A stretch of 64,000 bases of DNA from Bartonella sp. AU16XJBT (GCF_028618665.1 NZ_JAQITF010000004.1:124001-188000); one strand, 5' to 3'; numbered from the stretch's first letter, positions 19,440 through 31,147 are shown. The notes: generated by a model from the sequence alone, not told the origin. A program made the numbers and translations.

Positions 19440-19912
19440 GGGTTTTAGGGGGGGGTAAATGGGATTTAAAATCTTTGTGCTTTGAGATGTGGCGAGAAAA
19501 TTAATTCTCATTAGCCTATGATCTTGTTTAAGCAAAAAAGAGGTGAATTGACATTGAAAAAAAACAGATTGTTTGTCGATTTAGAAGCATTCCTTTTTAG
19601 GCGTGAAGAAGAGGTTGAAAAATGAACACATACAAGCTCCTCTTTTATGCTGTTGTCCCGTTATCATCATCAGCTGTACTTGATGCGCAATATCCATATT
19701 TGTTTTAAAGAAATATCAGTGCTCTCACTGATTTCATGAGGGCACTAATGGTCCAATGGTGTGCGGGTCAAATGTTTATCGTTCAAATGCGTCCTATAAA
19801 AGGATTAGAGGATAGAAACTTGTTGAGACGCTAGATTGTTTCGCGATCCTTTGGTGACAATTTAGCGCTGGTTTTTAAGAACTTCGTCTTTTTAAGGGGG
19901 AAGCGAGGCATT
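19440..19912. other. intergenic region, no gene seen
   Basis: About 470 bp beyond the hbp terminator with no supported coding sequence. Confidence 0.4.
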
Positions 19913-19941
19913 AAAAAACCCTGTTTTTAGCAGGGTTTTTT
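19913..19941 (-). terminator. terminator of hbp
   Basis: AAAAAACCCTG / CAGGGTTTTTT, an 11-bp stem with a 7-nt loop and T tracts on both strands. It begins 27 bp after the hbp stop and could act bidirectionally. Confidence 0.85.
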
Positions 19942-19967
19942 AAACGTTTCATTTTTTCTACAAGACA

Positions 19968-20861
19968 TTAGAATTTATAAGCGATGCCAAGGCGAAAATT
20001 ATGCGTTTGGTTGCTTATTTTAAGTTCATCATTTGCAAATTTCTGTTTAAAAAAATCTGTATAACGATATTCTGTACGCATGATAATGTCATCTGTCATG
20101 GCAAGATCAAAGCCACCACCAACAGTGTAACCAATCATTGTTTTTGTTTTATCGAATACATCGCCAGAAGCAAAGACGACTGTCGAATCCTCTTGCGATT
20201 TTGCTAAAAGTGATAGGATATATTGCATCTTTGTGTAGGCGACACCCCCTGCAATATAAGGCATAAGACGATGGGAAGCAAAACCAATACGCGCGCGGGC
20301 AGCACCAGCCCACTTTTCTTTCAATGTTACACTGCTCACAACAATATCATTATAGTCGGGGATCGTTTCATCCTGAGCGGCTGGTTTTATAATAGGAATC
20401 CCAGCTTCGTGAAAGGAAGCATTAATAGAGTCTAATTCATCGAGAATTTTCTTTCCTCTGTTCGTTTGGGTGTCTTTTCTCCCAGACCAGATCATATCCG
20501 TATCAAAACTGACAACAAGGTTATTTCCTAGATCAATATTAGAACCTACATAAAAACCGGCAACAAATCCTGTTGGTTTTGGTGATAAATCTCTATCGAC
20601 CCAAGCCCATTTTCCGTCTCGCGCTTCTGGTGCGTAATTTAAAGTGCTTTTACTGAAAAGATGTCCAATTTGTCCGCCAAAATAAAAACCAGACCAAGAA
20701 AAAGGTGCTGAAACAATAACCGGTGAGATTCTTGGTGATAAATCACTTGGCGCTGAAACATTCGGTTGTGATTGTTTAACGATTACCGTATCGGCTGCTT
20801 GCGCTGTTGAAGCGGTCATGAAAGTGAAAAGAGATAGTGCAATTAAACATTTTGTATTCAT
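19968..20861 (-). CDS. hemin-binding protein family outer membrane beta-barrel (Hbp/Omp25-like)
   Basis: 297 residues. A signal peptide is cleaved around ASTAQAAD (about residue 22). A proline-rich linker leads to SWSGFYFGGQIGH, the usual start of Omp25/Hbp barrels. Alternating beta strands follow, and it ends FRLGIAYKF with the terminal Phe used for outer-membrane insertion. Bartonella Hbp proteins bind heme at the surface and also act as adhesins; which paralogue this is cannot be said. Upstream are two 14-bp palindromes; downstream is a strong terminator, so it is monocistronic. Confidence 0.87.
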   Translation of the reverse strand: MNTKCLIALSLFTFMTASTAQAADTVIVKQSQPNVSAPSDLSPRISPVIVSAPFSWSGFYFGGQIGHLFSKSTLNYAPEARDGKWAWVDRDLSPKPTGFVAGFYVGSNIDLGNNLVVSFDTDMIWSGRKDTQTNRGKKILDELDSINASFHEAGIPIIKPAAQDETIPDYNDIVVSSVTLKEKWAGAARARIGFASHRLMPYIAGGVAYTKMQYILSLLAKSQEDSTVVFASGDVFDKTKTMIGYTVGGGFDLAMTDDIIMRTEYRYTDFFKQKFANDELKISNQTHNFRLGIAYKF

Positions 20862-20887
20862 AAAACGTCCCCAATTTATTTCAATTA

Positions 20888-20901
20888 CATAATGTATTAT
20901 G
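20888..20901. promoter_or_regulatory. palindrome upstream of hbp
   Basis: CATAATGTATTATG, with perfect 6-bp arms, 27 bp before the hbp start. A plausible operator overlapping the promoter or 5' leader. hbp genes in Bartonella are heme- and temperature-responsive; the binding factor is not known from sequence. Confidence 0.45.
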
Positions 20902-21174
20902 CATGAATTGGTTAAAAAAATCTATATTTAATATCATTATGGAAAAATAAAATACTCTAAAATCCATAAATTTTCATCATTAGGCTTTTTAAAACAATGT
21001 TTAGTTTGTCTTTTCCCCTTGTAAGACTTAATTTTTAGGATTTTTTTGGATATATTTCTTTAGTGTTCTCTGTGTTTTAGAAAACATTATGGTGTAATAA
21101 ATAATGTTTTAGCTTGTTTTAAAAAATATCATTTTGTAGATACGAAAATACTTTTTATTGTTTAACGATAAATG

Positions 21175-21188
21175 CATTATACATAATG
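21175..21188. promoter_or_regulatory. second palindrome upstream of hbp
   Basis: CATTATACATAATG, perfect 6-bp arms around AC, 287 bp farther upstream. Similar composition to the proximal palindrome. Either a distal operator or chance in AT-rich DNA. Confidence 0.3.
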
Positions 21189-21649
21189 ATTATTATCTTT
21201 ATGCTTAATATAAATGTACTTCGTATTAAAAAAGTGCATGGTGGCCCCTCATATTCTTTGTTCAATATTGTTGACTCCTCTTGTATGCCGATAGTCTTGG
21301 GGAATTGAGAAGAAGAGCAACTTTTTTCAATTGTTTTTTATTGATATGCCACGCTTTCTTGTGATGATGTAAGTGCATCGTTTGGATTGATTCAATGGAA
21401 TATGAAAAATAAGAAAGGGGTATATGAAGAATAAAAAGGGTTGAAATGAAAAATAACAAGGTGCCATACGAAGAATAAAAAGGGGAAAGGGGGAGAGTAT
21501 TTTTCCATGAGATTTTTTATTCATGTAAAATGATAAACTATTCTTCTCGTTTGCCTCAGTTGGAATGTGGATTGGAGCCTTTAGGCTGACTGTCATTGAT
21601 CATTTTAAAGAGAGCAGTGGCTAAGGTATTTAGGCGTTTTGGGAAATGG

Positions 21650-21768
21650 ATGAGAGTGCCATGATGGGCTTCAAATTTATTGTGCGCTATCCAAGCATAA
21701 TCCCTGTGAGGGCGCGGATTGTTTTTAGGAAAGATAGAAAGCTTAAGGTCAAAACCTTTCGGGGGGCT
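21650..21768 (-). pseudogene. decayed internal fragment of fumC
   Basis: Aligns with fumC at about 23675-23785: gcgccatgatgagc / caaatttattatgcgc / ttcctgtgaggg / gtcaaaacctttt in order, with substitutions. Same strand as fumC and about 1.4 kb downstream of it. Confidence 0.75.
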
Positions 21769-21779
21769 TTTTACAAAAC

Positions 21780-22690
21780 ATTGATTTATAATGATAGTTT
21801 ACCGCTATGCATATTAAATTAAAACTCCGAATATCGTAAGATTCTTTCATTCCAAATCCTCTCAGATTGAAACAATTAATGTCACTTGCTTGCATGTCAC
21901 AAGCGGGGCTGGCGTGGGGGTAAAAACTATAGAAGAAAGGAGTAAAAATGGCTCTTATGAACCGTCTTCAAATGCCAAGAGCTGTCGCAACATTTTAGGG
22001 CTGGCAAATATAATGATGGTTCCGGCTTGCTTCTTCTTAAGCGTAAAGATGGGGGGAGAAACAATGGATTTTATATTATTTCCATGGGGGCTGTTATACC
22101 ATTCGCGGGTGTCGTCGTGAAATGGGCTTTAGTGCGTTTTGAGAGATGTTTCTTTAAAACAAGCCCGTAAATGGGCAACTGGGTGGCGTTCTGTTTTGTA
22201 TGAGGGGTTGTGACCTCATTAAAGAACGTAAGAAAAACAAACGCGTGAAGCAATGCGTAAGCTCCACTCTTTAAAAGATATTGCTTTAGATGCTTTTGAA
22301 AGCCGTAAAAAGGTGATGGCTTGGGGGATTGGTTTTTACTTTAAAACTGCATATTCTCCCTAAATTAGGCTGTCTGTCTGTTTTAGAGATTGCACAAACA
22401 GAGATACGCGATACCCTTTCCCTTATTTGGTATACAAAAGCTGGAACTGCTTGAACAGCATTGATGCGTCTTAATCTTTGTCTCAAATATGCGGCTGCTT
22501 TAGGGGTGGCGGTTGATTTACAAGAAACAGCAAAAGCACGCGCTCTCTTAGGGCAACAATGTTATAAAAATAAAGCTTACTAGCAATGAATTGGAGAGAT
22601 ATACCAGTTTTTTATAAAATATTTTGCAAAACACCAACCATAACACAACTGGCTTTACGCTTTTCTGTTCCAACAGTTGTTTGTCTATTG
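21780..22690 (+). pseudogene. degraded P4-type integrase (long remnant)
   Basis: Leader at about 21785-21955 (ttgatttataatgata; cttgcatgtcacaagcggg; gaaaggagtaaaaatggctc). Coding text follows: GSGLLLLKRKDGG, FHSRVSS/GRRREMG, DVSLKQARKWA, ERKKNKREAM, LKDIALDAFESRK, LKLHILPKLGCLSVLEIAQT, EIRDTL, then MNWRDIPVFYKI and LALRFSV from the catalytic domain. Multiple frameshifts and stops. Confidence 0.8.
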
Positions 22691-22699
22691 AGCACGCCC

Positions 22700-22985
22700 A
22701 TCGTTATGCTTCATAAAAGAGTAAGCCGCTACCATCACACATTTAGGGCTGCTCTAAAATGTTGTGGACCACCCCTCGGGTTTTTAAGATAGTTCATTCG
22801 AGGCATTTTTTCTTGTCTTACGCAATTTTACGCGACACACTCATCTTTCTTGTGGTGTGCAAGCAAGTGATTTTGATTGATTCAACATAAATGGACTTTA
22901 AATGAGAGAATCGTACGGGAGGTCGTTCATTCAAGTTGGATAATGCTTGTAGTATCATTAATCAATGCATTATCTCCTTTGGACA
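22700..22985 (-). pseudogene. degraded integrase 5' part, inverted
   Basis: On the minus strand, leader text (attaatgatactacaagc, tctcatttaaagtcca, aatcacttgcttgcacacc) is followed by about 40 codons including a cognate of VMVAAYSFMK. It converges with the plus-strand copy ending near 22690. Confidence 0.6.
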
Positions 22986-23107
22986 AGAGCTGGAATGGGG
23001 ATGAGAGCCTAAAATGAACACTGTGAGAAATCATAATCGGGGCGTGGGCGCCCCGATGTTTTTTATGCGTAAGGTTTAAGAAGTTTGCATCTTCTCTCAA
23101 GGCTTCT

Positions 23108-24496
23108 TTATTGGGGAGCGATCATCTTTTTGGGATCAACCAGCCGGTCATAATCTTCTCCAGAAACGCCTGCTTTGAGGGCTTCGGTGCGCAAAGTTGT
23201 ATCGTTTTTATGCGCTGCCTTGGCAATTTCAGCGGCTTTTTCATAGCCAATTTCTGGAGCAAGAGCTGTGACTAACATCAGTGAGCGCTCCATGAGCGCG
23301 TGAATATGAACGCGATTGGCGCGTAATCCTTGAATGCAATGCATATCAAAAGAACGCATGCAATCACCAAGAAGGGTTATCGATTGTAAAACGTTATAGC
23401 CAATAAGAGGTTTATAGACGTTGAGTTCAAAATGTCCTTGGCTGGCAGCAAAGGTTACGCTGGTATGATTACCAAAAACTTGGGCTGCAACCATGGTCAT
23501 CGCTTCACACTGGGTGGGGTTGACCTTGCCGGGCATAATAGAGGAGCCTGGTTCATTTTCAGGCAAGTTGAGTTCGCCTAAGCCGGAACGTGGACCAGAA
23601 CCTAAAAACCGAATGTCATTGGCAATTTTAAAGAGATCAGCGGCGAGAGCATTCAAGCTTCCGTGGAAATGCGCAAGTGCGCCATGATGAGCAAGCGCCT
23701 CAAATTTATTATGCGCCGTCTTAAAGGATATTCCTGTGAGGGTGCTGATGGTTTGTGCAAAGGCAACGTCAAAACCTTTTGGGGCGTTGAGTCCTGTTCC
23801 CACAGCTGTTCCACCTTGAGCAAGCATTTGAACATCAGCAAGGGCTGTTTCAATACGATGAAGATTGGCTTCCAGGGCGACTCGATAACCTGAAAATTCT
23901 TGTGCAAGCGTTAAGGGGGTTGCATCTTGTGTATGGGTGCGTCCAATTTTGATAATGTCGGCAAATTCTTCTTCTTTTTTCTTGAAAGTGGTAATGAGTG
24001 CTTCAAGAATAGGAAAGAGATGTTGGCGTGTTTGCAGCGTGGTGGCAATGTGAAGTGCCGTGGGAAAGGAATCGTTGGAGGATTGACTCATATTGACATG
24101 GTCATTCGGATGAACGGGTTTTTTGCTTCCCAGTTTACCCCCTAAAAGCATGCTGGCATGGTTGGCAATCACTTCGTTGACATTCATATTGCTTTGTGTC
24201 CCGGAGCCTGTTTGCCAAACAGAAAGAGGAAAATGCGTATCGAAGGCACCAGAGAGAACTTCATCGGCAGCTGTGACAATTGCTTTTCCAATCTTTTGAG
24301 AAAGTTTGCCTTTGTCCATATTGACAAGGGCGGCGGCTTTTTTGATAAGGCTTAAAGCATAAATGATGGTAAGAGGCTGCTTTTCACTGCCAATATTAAA
24401 ATTATGCAGAGAACGTTCAGTTTGTGCACCCCAATAACGATCTTCGCGTACCGAAATCGTTCCAAAGCTATCCGTTTCCTGACGTGTTTCAACCAT
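23108..24496 (-). CDS. fumC: fumarate hydratase class II
   Basis: Interconverts fumarate and malate in the TCA cycle; the iron-independent class II enzyme. 462 residues, the usual length. The signature [16 protein letters not shown] is intact, as are [12 protein letters not shown] near residue 97 and the [15 protein letters not shown] segment. It ends at a roughly 100-bp spacer before an integrase remnant. A fumC fragment lies further downstream at 21650-21768. Confidence 0.97.
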   Translation of the reverse strand: MVETRQETDSFGTISVREDRYWGAQTERSLHNFNIGSEKQPLTIIYALSLIKKAAALVNMDKGKLSQKIGKAIVTAADEVLSGAFDTHFPLSVWQTGSGTQSNMNVNEVIANHASMLLGGKLGSKKPVHPNDHVNMSQSSNDSFPTALHIATTLQTRQHLFPILEALITTFKKKEEEFADIIKIGRTHTQDATPLTLAQEFSGYRVALEANLHRIETALADVQMLAQGGTAVGTGLNAPKGFDVAFAQTISTLTGISFKTAHNKFEALAHHGALAHFHGSLNALAADLFKIANDIRFLGSGPRSGLGELNLPENEPGSSIMPGKVNPTQCEAMTMVAAQVFGNHTSVTFAASQGHFELNVYKPLIGYNVLQSITLLGDCMRSFDMHCIQGLRANRVHIHALMERSLMLVTALAPEIGYEKAAEIAKAAHKNDTTLRTEALKAGVSGEDYDRLVDPKKMIAPQ

Positions 24497-24610
24497 GATA
24501 AGATCCTTTTTTGTTCACGGGTTCTTAAAAAAAGCTAGATAACGCGAAAGTGCAAGAAGAAGCAAGACGTGGAAGCTTCATTATATAGAGAAATTATTTT
24601 ATGACTATCC

Positions 24611-24639
24611 TTGACATTGAGAAATGCCGATTTTATATC
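24611..24639 (+). promoter_or_regulatory. sigma-70-type promoter of groES-groEL
   Basis: TTGACA, 17-bp spacer, TATATC. It lies directly upstream of the CIRCE element and 90 bp before groES. Confidence 0.75.
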
Positions 24640-24649
24640 TTAAACAGCG

Positions 24650-24676
24650 TTAGCACTCACGACTTAAGAGTGCTAG
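24650..24676 (+). promoter_or_regulatory. CIRCE element (HrcA operator)
   Basis: TTAGCACTC-N9-GAGTGCTAG, matching the CIRCE consensus except for the last base. It overlaps the expected transcription start of groESL and implies HrcA repression, relieved on heat shock. Confidence 0.93.
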
Positions 24677-24728
24677 CAAGAACTTTCTAAGATTAATGCA
24701 ATTATGTTCAGTTTTAAGGATTTAAAAC

Positions 24729-25025
24729 ATGGCTAATATACAATTCCGCCCACTTCACGACCGTGTCGTTGTTCGTCGGGTTGAATCTGAAAATAAAACC
24801 GCTGGTGGGATTATCATTCCAGATACAGCTAAAGAAAAACCACAAGAAGGTGAAGTTATTGCCGTTGGCAATGGCGCTCTCGACGATAACGGAAAGCGCG
24901 TGCCGCTCGAAGTCAAAACAGGAGACCGTATTTTGTTTGGAAAATGGTCTGGAACTGAAGTCAAGATTAATGGGGAAGACCTCTTAATCATGAAAGAATC
25001 TGACATTATGGGAATTATGGGCTAA
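24729..25025 (+). CDS. groS: co-chaperonin GroES
   Basis: 98 residues. [14 protein letters not shown] at the N-terminus, the mobile loop [20 protein letters not shown], and [11 protein letters not shown] at the C-terminus are all family hallmarks. It forms the heptameric lid of GroEL. Transcribed from the CIRCE promoter as the first gene of groESL. Confidence 0.97.
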   Translation: MANIQFRPLHDRVVVRRVESENKTAGGIIIPDTAKEKPQEGEVIAVGNGALDDNGKRVPLEVKTGDRILFGKWSGTEVKINGEDLLIMKESDIMGIMG

Positions 25026-25085
25026 TTAAAAGCGCTCAATTTTTCATTGTGTACTATTTTGAGAAAAACTCCAAGGAGAAATTAA

Positions 25086-26729
<1,644 letters not shown>

Positions 26730-26756
26730 GCTCTGTTCCCTAGAGAGAATAAAGAA

Positions 26757-26783
26757 ACGGGTCTTTGCGGCCCGTTTTTTTTT
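26757..26783 (+). terminator. groESL terminator
   Basis: ACGGGTC / GGCCCGT stem with a 5-nt loop, followed by nine T residues, 28 bp after the groEL stop. Confidence 0.93.
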
Positions 26784-26814
26784 GTCTCTTTCTTTTCTTC
26801 TTCTTGTTCTAGAT

Positions 26815-27535
26815 AACACATTGATTTATAATGATAATCTATCGTTATTTATATTGAATTAGCCCCTCGAATAACGCAAGTTTCTCTCATTTCAAAGCTG
26901 TTTATGTTGAATTAATCAAAACCACTCATTTGCACATCACAAGCGGGATGAGTGTGTGAATCAAATTTATATAAGAAAGGAGTAAAAATGGCTCTTATGA
27001 AGCGTCTTAAGTGCCAAGATCTGTCGGCAACACCCACGGGTTGGCAAATAGTATGATGGTGCTGACTTGCTTCTTCATAAACGTAAAGATGGTGGTGCTT
27101 AATGGCTTTATCGTTATACCCTTCACGGGCGCCGTTGTGAAATGGGATTGGGTGCGTTGCGAAACTTTTCTTTAAAAAAGCCCGTGAATGTGCAAATCAA
27201 TGGCGTTCGGTTTTCGTGAGGGGCGTGATCCTATTCAAGAACGCAATAAACAAAAGCGTGAGGCAATGCGCCATCTTCATTATTTAAAAGATATTGTCAT
27301 GGATGCTTTTGAAAGCCGTAAAGCCGAATTAAAAGGTGATGGTCAAAATGGTAAATGGTTTTCACCTTTACGCCTTCATATTCTCCCTAAACTAGGCTGT
27401 TTACCCGTTTCAAAGATTACACAAACAGAGATACGAAATACCCTTGCTCCTATTTGGCATACAAAAGCAGGAACAGCAGAAAAAGCACTTATATGCCTTA
27501 ATCCTTGTCTCAAACATGCGGCTGCATGAGGCATC
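26815..27535 (+). pseudogene. degraded P4-type integrase, best-preserved N-terminal half
   Basis: Leader 26820-26985, then ATG and a coding region broken early by stops. From about 27188 one frame stays open for 113 codons: REGRDPIQERNKQKREAMR, LKDIVMDAFESRKAEL, PLRLHILPKLGCLPVSKIT, QTEIRNTLAPIWHTKAGTAE, LNPCLKHAAA. This is the DUF4102-linked arm and core-binding region of P4-like tyrosine integrases. The catalytic domain is missing; the cassette at 27590 begins right after, so the deletion or insertion breakpoint lies there. Confidence 0.82.
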
Positions 27536-27589
27536 CAATACGGACAATGATTGCAGCCCGCACTGCAATTTTTATTACAAATTACAATA

Positions 27590-29389
27590 TTATCGCCCAT
27601 GAAATTTCTTATTCAAGTTCATATAATCCAATACCAATTGTTTCATGAAAATATTTTGGTATAGACAAAGATCAGAAATTTTTTTAGCCACAAACGCTTT
27701 TATCATTGGTAAAGCTTCATCCTTTGATATAGACAGCAAATGAGAAATATAGTCTATCCGTTCTTCTAAATTGAGAGATAATCTTGGACTGGTGAAAAAT
27801 GTTAAGATATCCAATTCCGGACTGGCTTCTTGACATAAATCCCAATCCACTACCATAAAAGAACTATCAGGAGTAACAATGATATTATCAGGATGTAAAT
27901 CTCCATGTGATAAGATTATATTCTTGCTTAATCGATCTTGAAAGATCTTATTGATTTGATCAATAATCGTCTTTTGATGTAGCAAATCCATTTGGCTCAA
28001 TACAGTCCCTCGGATAAACTCCCATTCGACTACTTCATCGCAAAGTGTTATCAAATTTGGTGCAGGATAGAGACTTTGTCGAAAAGAGCCATCCTTGATG
28101 TTTTCATTAATACACGATGCTTCCGGATAAATTTGCCCATAGCAAAACTCTTGATGATTGCGTTTCAAGAAATGTTGTTTTGACGATTGTGCATTTTCAG
28201 GCTGTAACCAAATGATTTCTTGTTTTCTAACAAAAATAATTAAAGCAGACACCCCAAAAATCACAGCCATAATCACTGCCAACCACAAATTAGCTTGCCA
28301 GAATGTTGAAAAAACATGACCGTATAAAAAACTGAATGCAAAGGATACAACAGCTGTAATAATAGCTGTAAATGATAAAACAGTCGCGATAGCTTTGGGA
28401 TCAATCAGTGAATTTATAAGAAGAGACGACAGATAAGATCGATAAGCGGATTTAAAAACACATAGCAGCAAAAATCCTAATATAAGAGCCGCAATGATTT
28501 GAAATGACATGAGAAAAAAAGCAATGGTTACCATACAACCAATCATTAAGACGGGAAAAATAGGATTTTGAAACTTTGAAAAATACTTCTGAAACAATAT
28601 ATTGGAACTTGCTGAAAAAAAATTCCCAATGATAAAAATAATCGAAACCAAAATAGCAGGTTGAAATGGCAAAAAATCGGAAAATGCGATAGAAACAGTT
28701 CGATTATTAACCAAAATAGCAAAAGCTGAAACTGCACTTAAAAAAATAAGAGTGAAGCGATAAGGATTTTTGACTTCTTTACGGCTGGCGCACATAACTG
28801 TGAAAATACTCGGATGAGCGTTGATATGAAAACTATCTAATCCCTTCGTCAGTTTTGAAAACATAAAAATAGCAAAAATTAATGAAAGGACTTGAAAAAG
28901 CACAGGCAATGCAGGATGCACATAATAAAGTATTCCCCCTAAAAAAATAAGTACCGTTGTCACACTATAGGTAACAGCAGCCACTTCGGACTTAACGGAA
29001 AACAGTGTGCGATGCTTTGGTACTACAGAAAAGAGTAAACTATCTTCCGCACCTGAGAAACAAGCGGCTGCTAATGTAATACACAACAAATAAGTGGCGT
29101 AAGCAAAATATGCATAATTCATAAAAAGAGCTAAAAAACCGCAAAGAAAGAAAAACAGCCCAGTATAAATAACGCGTTTACTTCCATAAACATCTGATAA
29201 TAAACCCAAGGGGATTTCTAAGATCAAAGGAAGCAATAAAAAATAACTACCTATTAAAACAATATCCGCTTGCGACAAATGCAATTTTTCTGACAAAAAA
29301 AGTGGTAAAACAGCAACCACTAGAGCAGTAGACTTGCTAACACTATAAATCTTAAATTGCTTAACCTTATCCACAAAATACCTTCCCAC
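27590..29389 (-). CDS. MFS transporter fused to an aminoglycoside-phosphotransferase-like kinase domain
   Basis: 599 residues. Residues 1-395 form a 12-segment MFS permease; the loop-2 motif GLLSDVYGSKRV is near residue 62. A linker leads to a C-terminal ~200-residue domain with the APH/choline-kinase catalytic loop HGDLHPDN (His495, Asp497) and the metal-binding DWD (515-517). The kinase N-lobe is short and I see no full glycine-rich loop. The gene overlaps the upstream radical SAM gene by 23 bp, so the two are co-translated. Inference: exports, or takes up and phosphorylates, a small molecule made or modified by that enzyme. It lies against an integrase remnant, fitting transfer. Confidence 0.8.
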   Translation of the reverse strand: MGRYFVDKVKQFKIYSVSKSTALVVAVLPLFLSEKLHLSQADIVLIGSYFLLLPLILEIPLGLLSDVYGSKRVIYTGLFFFLCGFLALFMNYAYFAYATYLLCITLAAACFSGAEDSLLFSVVPKHRTLFSVKSEVAAVTYSVTTVLIFLGGILYYVHPALPVLFQVLSLIFAIFMFSKLTKGLDSFHINAHPSIFTVMCASRKEVKNPYRFTLIFLSAVSAFAILVNNRTVSIAFSDFLPFQPAILVSIIFIIGNFFSASSNILFQKYFSKFQNPIFPVLMIGCMVTIAFFLMSFQIIAALILGFLLLCVFKSAYRSYLSSLLINSLIDPKAIATVLSFTAIITAVVSFAFSFLYGHVFSTFWQANLWLAVIMAVIFGVSALIIFVRKQEIIWLQPENAQSSKQHFLKRNHQEFCYGQIYPEASCINENIKDGSFRQSLYPAPNLITLCDEVVEWEFIRGTVLSQMDLLHQKTIIDQINKIFQDRLSKNIILSHGDLHPDNIIVTPDSSFMVVDWDLCQEASPELDILTFFTSPRLSLNLEERIDYISHLLSISKDEALPMIKAFVAKKISDLCLYQNIFMKQLVLDYMNLNKKFHGR

Positions 29390-30425
29390 GACATCCGCTA
29401 CATGCGCCAGATTCTTTCAAAGATTTTAAAACGCTTTGAGCAGACCAATCTATTGCCTCATAATTTTGTAGATTCCCAAAAGCTTCTGAATAAAAGCAAT
29501 TTTTTAAATCTCCATTATAGTCCAATACCAAGGATGAAAATGGAAATAAACACATTAACGGCGACGAAACGTACGTAGAATTTTCGCCTAAGTAATAATT
29601 AATACAATTTACAAAATTTTGTGACGTCCATGAGATTTTCTTTTCTTGAAACTTTTTATCTATATAAACCTGGAGGGGGGATTCTTTCCTTGATAATTCA
29701 TCTCTCAAATGAAAAAGTGAAGCGTTTGGTGGAAGAGTTTTGTTTCTTAAAGCCTTAGATCGATCCTTTGTATTATTTTTTCTAGAAAAACTAAATGACG
29801 ACGTATCGAGAGGGCTGAATCCGATATAATCGACATCTTTGCTTATACAAAAATCGATAAAATTAATAATATTTTCTAGAATCTCTTTGGTAACTGTCGC
29901 TCTTATTCCTATACTTTGCAGAGGTTGAAGATTTTTAACGGTTTCAATGTTTTTCCACACGCGATCAAATTTATTCGCCCCCCGTATATCATAATATCCT
30001 TGGATACTCGTCGAATCCATAGAAATAACAATTTCTTTTATGTCATACTGTGAAATCCATAAATTTTTATGCAATAAGATGCCATTAGTATTTAATTCAA
30101 CAGGCAGACCTAGTTCATTCAACGTTAATAAAATATCTTTAAGCTTCGGATGCATTAAAGGTTCTCCCCCAGAAAGCATCACTGAGGCAGCTCCTTTTTC
30201 TTTCAACATTCTAAATAAGGGTATTAAACTTTCTGGAGTATGCCAATCTTTTTCCTTAATTTTCCAGCAATCGCATATGGTACAAGGGCTATTGCAATTC
30301 TGGATAATATGTATAATAGGTGTTACAGGTACCCATAATTTTTTAAGATCAAAAATCGAATCTGACGCACTAATCAAGGTTTCCTTCTTTAAAAGAAAAC
30401 CATTCTTTTCTAGTTCTTTTAACAA
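29367..30425 (-). CDS. radical SAM protein with SPASM/Twitch-like C-terminus
   Basis: 352 residues. The SAM-cluster motif is C-x3-C-x2-C (Cys44, Cys48, Cys51: CNSPCTIC), followed by SGGEPLMHPKL and NTNGILL, as in MoaA/PqqE-type enzymes. The C-terminus has DYNGDLKNCFY, FGNLQN and CSGC...C (Cys342, Cys345, Cys351), suggesting an auxiliary iron-sulfur cluster. The only start is TTG at 30425 after an in-frame TAA (30438-30440). The N-terminus (LKELEKNGFLL) looks like the tail of a PqqD-like recognition domain, so the protein may be truncated. Candidate peptide- or small-molecule-modifying enzyme; substrate unknown. Confidence 0.83.
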   Translation of the reverse strand: MLKELEKNGFLLKKETLISASDSIFDLKKLWVPVTPIIHIIQNCNSPCTICDCWKIKEKDWHTPESLIPLFRMLKEKGAASVMLSGGEPLMHPKLKDILLTLNELGLPVELNTNGILLHKNLWISQYDIKEIVISMDSTSIQGYYDIRGANKFDRVWKNIETVKNLQPLQSIGIRATVTKEILENIINFIDFCISKDVDYIGFSPLDTSSFSFSRKNNTKDRSKALRNKTLPPNASLFHLRDELSRKESPLQVYIDKKFQEKKISWTSQNFVNCINYYLGENSTYVSSPLMCLFPFSSLVLDYNGDLKNCFYSEAFGNLQNYEAIDWSAQSVLKSLKESGACSGCRGKVFCG

Positions 30426-30440
30426 GATTGAAAAATCTTA

Positions 30441-30980
30441 TGCTAAAATCTCTGTCTCTACATTAAGCCTTGCCGCAACAATATATCCTCCTCATATTGT
30501 TATTATGTACCTTATTTATATTCAAGACATTTTGATTTACAACTTTATAATTGTAAAGTCAATTTAACTGTAATACGCAATATTCAGTTTGGAAAACAAA
30601 TTGGCCTATACCGGTATAAATCGAAAAACTCTTGTGCTCAGCTAATTTCCATTTTAATTATTAAGTTCATTCAAAAAGTATTATTCCTGATTTCAATGGC
30701 TATTTCACTTCAATCGCAATAAGAAATATGCAATGCTCTGCTTTATCAAGTAATTTTAAAAAGGTTTTTTGGGGCTGAAATAAAGTATAGTTGTTGCGTA
30801 AATCAGCTTCTCAGAAGAAAAATTTTTCAATTATTTTTTTGTTCTGGAAAGCGGTTTTTTTTACGTGGAAAAGAAGCTTCGCCTTATCTTTGCTTTAATC
30901 CTCTATCTTTAATAGTCTATCCTTATAGCTCCCAATATATCACAGCTCTGATGTCTCCACGAGTAGCACGCTATTTCATC
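30441..30980. other. AT-rich region upstream of the radical SAM cassette
   Basis: No clear gene. On the minus strand a GAGGAGG sequence lies at about 30484-30490, and a 10-codon frame (30463-30495) encodes MRRIYCCGKA before the radical SAM gene. Whether it is translated is unknown. Confidence 0.35.
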
Positions 30981-31037
30981 CCTTTCATTTGTGCCTTTTT
31001 CTCGACCTTCCTTATTACACCCGTCATTTTTCTTACA

Positions 31038-31147
31038 AAGTGCACATTCTTATGGTTCATTTTACAGCTCTACGTTTTTACGAGTTTGCAAATTTATAGA
31101 AAGCAGTAGGGAAAAGACCTTGTGCTTTCAAGCCTATTTCGTGATGG
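31038..31147. repeat. ~110-bp direct repeat, copy 1
   Basis: Shares aaagtgcacattcttatgg, ttttacagctctacgttttt and gaccttgtgctttcaagcc with 31585-31694. Contains the tacagctctacg..ttttacga..gcaaattta text that recurs in other orientations at 49.7-52.5 kb. Confidence 0.85.
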
